Part shown: positions 59,917 through 64,000 of the stretch, piece by piece | Layout of the letters: every line of letters starts with the position of its first letter | Numbering within the stretch: position 1 is the stretch's first letter | DNA from: Saccharina japonica | Lineage: Eukaryota; Sar; Phaeophyceae; Laminariales; Laminariaceae | Length of the DNA: 64,000 nt | Reading direction: 5' to 3' | Assembly (NCBI GenBank): GCA_008828725.1 | Contig: MEHQ01003403.1 | Location: 310,001 to 374,000, forward strand | The notes under the pieces: model-generated | The model's input: the letters and a program-made list of their open reading frames with translations, nothing else | Told to the model about the DNA's origin: nothing | Database searches by the model: none | Translations under genes and position numbers: made by a program

Positions 59917-61747
59917 TAACACCTCAGTACCATAGGCTGATATTTACAAGAAATAAGAAATTCGGAAGCCGTTATATTGAAGCTAGTATAAAACGCATCC
60001 TCTCCTCTAATGTAAATAAGAAACCTAGCCTCCGTTTGTGAGTGTTTTTCATTATTAGGTGTCATGTACTACTGCTGTACACCCCTTGGCAGTAAAGAGT
60101 CGCTTTGTTCGCCCTAAGCTTAGCTACCAATCTACCTCACTCAGTAGGCTACTCCTCGCCGTTACGGGCATTGCGCGTAGCCGCAGGCGGGCGTCAGCCC
60201 GCCGCGGCGAAGCCCCCCTTGTATACATATATAATTTCATGTTGGTTCAACCCGCAAACTCCCAAGGTAAATAATTTTAATTCCGGGCCGGCCTCAGTAT
60301 CGGAATCTCGGCACCTAAATATCTCGAGGAATTTTTCATTTCGTCGGGCGCTCTCTTCGAGGGTCGGCTCCGGCGCCCCTCGTCCTTCGTCCCCCCTGCT
60401 TGCCTCGCCGAGAACGCGTTCGGGGGCAGAGAGAGATAAGCGAGAAGTAGGCACAATCTTGGATCTTGGGTGGCATGTTATCATTTCTTCGAATCTTAAC
60501 AAGGGGGGGGGGGTAGTCACAAACACAAGAGGTGGCTTTTTAAAATAACTGGAGTAATATAATCCAGGAGTCATATTTTGTCAGCCTTTTGCATCGCCTG
60601 CTTCGAAGAGCCCAGGTCCATGTTGCTTCGCAGGGCACATCCTCGAGTGAGAGAGTCCACGGTGTAGATGTTCTCTACATTTCACAGTGCTGCTGTGGCG
60701 AGAGGGTCGACTTGAAGAAGTGTGTTCGAGAGTGTATGCATGTACGCGAGGAGGGTACACGTATGTATGCAAGAGCGAGTAAGAGCATTGTCATTTAGAT
60801 CTACTACTACTGCTGTACACACCACTGCTGCTGCTGTGGTGGCACACAGACAGGCAGTGTCGACAGCAATCAGTTCCACAGGAGTACGAGTAGTGTGGCT
60901 CAAATAATTGTTTTCCTCGGATGAATTATTAGTATTCCATTTTTTTATGTCGTGCTGCAGCTTAAAAATACTATAAATAATATGCACTCGGTTTGTTTTC
61001 AGAGTCCACACGCAAGTTGCTGCAGAGTGCGGCTTTTTATGTTCTGTACTTTTTAAAAAATACGACAGCAGTTGTGAGTCTTATCCGATTTAATGTACCT
61101 TTAATGTACCAGGTATTGTAAAGGGAATAATGTACGTACCAAGTATGCATTAAATTAGGTACGTACACAGCTTCAAAAATAGGTACTGGCTGTACAGCCA
61201 GCAGTAAGCTCGAGCATTTTGTAGGAGTACGAGCACATACTGTACTTTGAATATGTAGAAGTACGAGTACTCACGCCCTGCTCTACAATGCTATGCAGGG
61301 CTAAAAGTACTGCTGTTCTGTGTCTCTCATCACGGCTTTTACACCCTGCTGTACTTTTTGTGTGGTTTCCATACGCGTGTTGCAGCTACTTATTCTACTG
61401 CTCTGTACTTCGAGCTGGGCCAGCCATAAAACGGTTTAAAAGTCGGATTGGCGATTCCCCCATCAATTAAAAGAATTTGGGCTTGATTTTTGGACACGGG
61501 GTAGCACACGCACTCATCGACTCATTGACCTTCAGCCCTACGTAAAGTTTGTTTTTCTCCTTCCAAGAGATATGACCGATCCAACCACCCGAAAAAATAC
61601 GAAAGCGACCAAAACTAGTAGAACAAAAAAAAAGCAGGGCCGACAGTGAGTGCCTTAAAACTTGAAATTCAAATCCGGGGTTATAAAATATGGTGCAGTT
61701 CTCAAAATTGAGCTGAGCATCGCAGAAATGGCCTTTTTTTCGTATTG
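59917..61747 (-). repeat. 1.83-kb inverted arm, reverse copy
   Basis: Reverse complement of 43502-45330. The outer end reads CAGAAATGGCC...CGTATTGA, matching the junction at 43502. Between 61748 and 62397 lies element-specific sequence leading to the right terminus, with no gene. Confidence 0.92.
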
Positions 61748-62266
61748 ACTTGACTTACAGTAGTGCGTGGAATCGGTTTTGGTAATAACTCTTGATGTAT
61801 GGTGAATTGGGCAACGAGAACTTTTTCATCGCTCTTCTCCTTGTGTCTTCAGCACTGTCTCCACTAAGTTTCGGTTTGATTGAAAATTACGATTTATATA
61901 CGAATTGTGTGTCGAAAAGTTGCTGTTTTTGAGTTTTCGCGGATACCTCGGCGAGATCTAGTCGGGAAAAACGAACCTTAAATTTTTTTCACTTACGTTT
62001 TTTTTTGCATAAGCAGTGGTATATCAGGGTTAGTGTCCCCGATGTACATATTATATGTAGCTTGTTTTGCAGTGGTTCACGAGATATGACTTTAGGAAGC
62101 TTCCTTCATTTTATGGCTGGCCCAACTCGTATGCTTGATTTCTTTGCTGTGGATTTATCTCCTGCTCACTTATAAATTTCGGATGAAACCCTTGGCATTC
62201 CTTTCAATTTACATGTTTGTTTTTTACGGATGGCATAATTACAACTCCTTCCCTGCCCTACCCGAA

Positions 62267-62298
62267 GCATGGGTGCCGGCGAATGCCGGCACCCATGC
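62267..62298. other. 32-base perfect hairpin near the right terminus of the hAT-like element
   Basis: GCATGGGTGCCGGC, four-base loop, GCCGGCACCCATGC. About 100 bp inside the right end; inverted counterpart of 55938-55969. Confidence 0.9.
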
Positions 62299-62405
62299 GG
62301 AGTCCTTGTATCAACATATCATGATAATATCACGCCGATTCCGCCCAAAATATCAAGCATCATATCAACCCCGTTTTTTTGTTGATACACAACCCTACTC
62401 CCCAT

Positions 62406-63818
62406 ACTTCTGGTACCCAAATACGAATTTGAAAAATGACAGTTTCTACGGCTACTTCTGATACTTCTTTAACTCAGATTATCGACGAGGACGCCGAGCA
62501 CTATTCATACTAATATTAGGCGAACCTACTGACCTCGAGTTCGACCGTCCGTAGCGTTCTACGCGGCCACAGCAGAGTGAATATACCAAACAGGAGCTCC
62601 GAAACGATAAAAATTATTGCTGCTGAGCACTTTCGTTTTGTGATGCAAACAAAGCAATGCTGCCCTCCCTTGCAGATCCAAGAGCCCCAACACCTCCTAG
62701 AGACTACGAGTAACCAACAAGCTATACGTTGGTCGGGAGCAGGTCTGAGCATTAGAACTCGAGTTTGCCTTGTTTGGAAAGGAGTACCAGGTAAAGGGAT
62801 TTCAGAAAACTGCGGGCACGAAGTACTTCGCGGGCATTGGAACAGAACGAACGTAAAATTATTTGCCTGAAAAAGTGGTGCTGATTGGATATTTAAAAAA
62901 AAAACACGCGAACAGATTCCAAGCGTTCCAAGCTGTCCGTAAATTTGTAAAGAGGAAGCATATGTGTCAAAACAGTAATCCTTGTTCAGCAGAACCGAAC
63001 GGCCCACTTGGAACGAGATTTACGGCAGTTGATTGGTGCTGGAAGTGTTGCAACTGGTTGCGACATTTGCTGGGAGGCCCGCTAGGGCATGGGGCAAAAT
63101 GAGATGATATGGGAGCACGCGATGGAGCACGTGCAGACGCCACAGGTCTCGCCTGCGGTAGGAGCCACGGGACACGGCCATGGCCTGTACAGGAGGCTCA
63201 CGAGGGAAAAATTCGGGTGGCGAACGAGACTGTGTGGCGATGGATATCTAGCAAGAACGCTGGACCGATGTTCACAGAAGCACCAGGATACCTCGTCGAG
63301 CCGCGACGGCCATATCATAACTTCTAGAGTTGTCCCGAGGGTGCCACTTGGACGGCTAGCACTGCTTGGTCTGAGGCATGTCAGGCGCTCTATTTGCGTG
63401 TGAAGCTATCCTCTGCACCAGGAGCACTCGCTGCCTATGTGACGGTACCCCTGGTCTTAGAGTCCAGCAGCACAGTCCCGAGGCAAATTTCATGGGTTAC
63501 TTTTTGTTGCGGCCTGTTCCAGGATCGGATGCCTAAAAAGTCGATCGGACACAAACCGCAAAAACAGCATGGAATGGAACGAACGAACGCGAATAGTCTC
63601 GTTCCGTTCCAGCCATTCCAAGCTATCGAATGGAGTTAAGACACGGCCTGATACCGTGTTATTGTCGTACCAGAAATAAGAAATAGTATTGCTGCCACGT
63701 TGCTGCTGTAAAAAAAAAAAAAAAATCGAAAGACTTCAAGTACTTTTTGTTTTTGTTTTGACCGAAGGGGTCTTTCTTAGCGACTTCCAAAAGGTCAAAG
63801 GTGAGTCTCATCTTCTTA
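62406..63818. other. Unique DNA right of the hAT-like element
   Basis: Beyond the target duplication no repeat of the left side is seen. Frames at 62516-63007 (minus) and 63109-63327 (plus) are open, but I recognise neither. An A18 run lies near 63709-63726. Confidence 0.5.
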
Positions 63819-64000
63819 GGGCCGTTTTTAACGACGCGTATTTAGCAAATAAATTGACAAATTTCCATTTTTTGGCAAGTTTTACTTGCCAAAATAGCAA
63901 AAAACTTGCCAAGGTTTTTTCCGGATATTTCCGTAGCTGTTCGTTGGCAAGTTTTTGGAAAGTCAAATTTGCTATTTCACTTGCCATTTGCGACCGATCA
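63819..64000. mobile_element. End of a GGGCC-type TIR element, cut by the window edge
   Basis: TTA (63816-63818) followed by GGGCCGTTTTTAACGACG, nearly the terminus of the MITE at 14301 (GGGCCCGTTTTAACGAAG). Inside, TTGGCAAGTTTTACTTGCCAA-type hairpins repeat three times. The other end lies outside the window. Confidence 0.65.

Larger units (their letters stand above)
54988..62397. mobile_element. hAT-like fold-back element, 7.4 kb, with 8-bp target duplication
   Basis: The left terminus TAGGGTTGTGTATGAACAAA and the reverse complement of the right terminus TAGGGTTGTGTATCAACAAA are inverted. CTCCCCAT lies directly outside both (54980-54987 and 62398-62405). An 8-bp duplication and a YAGGG-type terminus fit the hAT superfamily. 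Subterminal TTGATAT/ATATCA words occur at both ends. Inside: the left end (to 55770), a 3.7-kb inverted repeat (56252-59914), the 1.83-kb arm inverted (59917-61747) and the right end. No transposase seen, so non-autonomous or decayed. Confidence 0.75.

Noticed and set aside
62516..63007. 163-codon minus-strand ORF in the unique right end
   Set aside because: No family recognised, and no codon pattern or splice context supporting a gene.
63109..63327. Short plus-strand frame with ETVWRWI, resembling a helix-turn-helix of a transposase
   Set aside because: Too short, and no catalytic motif nearby.

Overview
This is nuclear DNA of a plastid-bearing eukaryote, most likely a heterokont (ochrophyte) alga. 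The genes are split by GT-AG introns, intergenic DNA is rich in transposons, and a nuclear gene for bacterial-type ribosomal protein L15 starts with a signal peptide followed directly by an F-F-A-P motif, the bipartite targeting signal of heterokont plastid proteins. I cannot name the species. One undetermined base (N at 57,928) marks a draft assembly, which matters for the large repeats on the right.

Left part (1-35 kb): host genes. A NuSAP-like (nucleolar and spindle-associated) gene lies on the minus strand (five exons, 7,414-262). It is divergent from the plastid RPL15 gene on the plus strand (six exons, 7,692-13,765), with 277 bp between the two start codons. Next on the minus strand is spermidine synthase (six exons found, 29,042-18,892; the C-terminal exon was not found), with a non-LTR retrotransposon lying antisense in its second intron. 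Further right on the minus strand are the last three exons of the GINS subunit PSF1 (34,888-33,058); its 5' exons were not found. A LINE remnant split by a tRNA-derived SINE lies between spermidine synthase and PSF1.

Right part (35-64 kb): no recognisable host gene. An 8-kb segment is present twice in direct orientation (about 35.4-43.5 kb and 47.1-55.8 kb). Each copy carries LINE remains, fold-back MITEs, two SINEs (one split by a TIR element), a 1.2-kb TIR element with TTA target duplications, and the left end of a hAT-like element. The only right end of that hAT-like element is at 62,397, flanked by the same 8-bp target duplication (CTCCCCAT) as the left ends. Between them are a 3.7-kb inverted repeat, tandem units of about 570 bp and a 1.83-kb arm also present inverted at 43.5-45.3 kb. 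The result looks like a fold-back hAT-type element that was duplicated and rearranged, unless part of it is an assembly artefact.

Across the window several short words are far too common for chance, notably TACCWGGTA and TACTGCTGTA/TACAGCAGTA. A tiny ORF starting MSFDEILELTA occurs three times. The four host genes (spindle protein, plastid ribosome, polyamine synthesis, DNA replication) show no operon-like relation; their only link is position.
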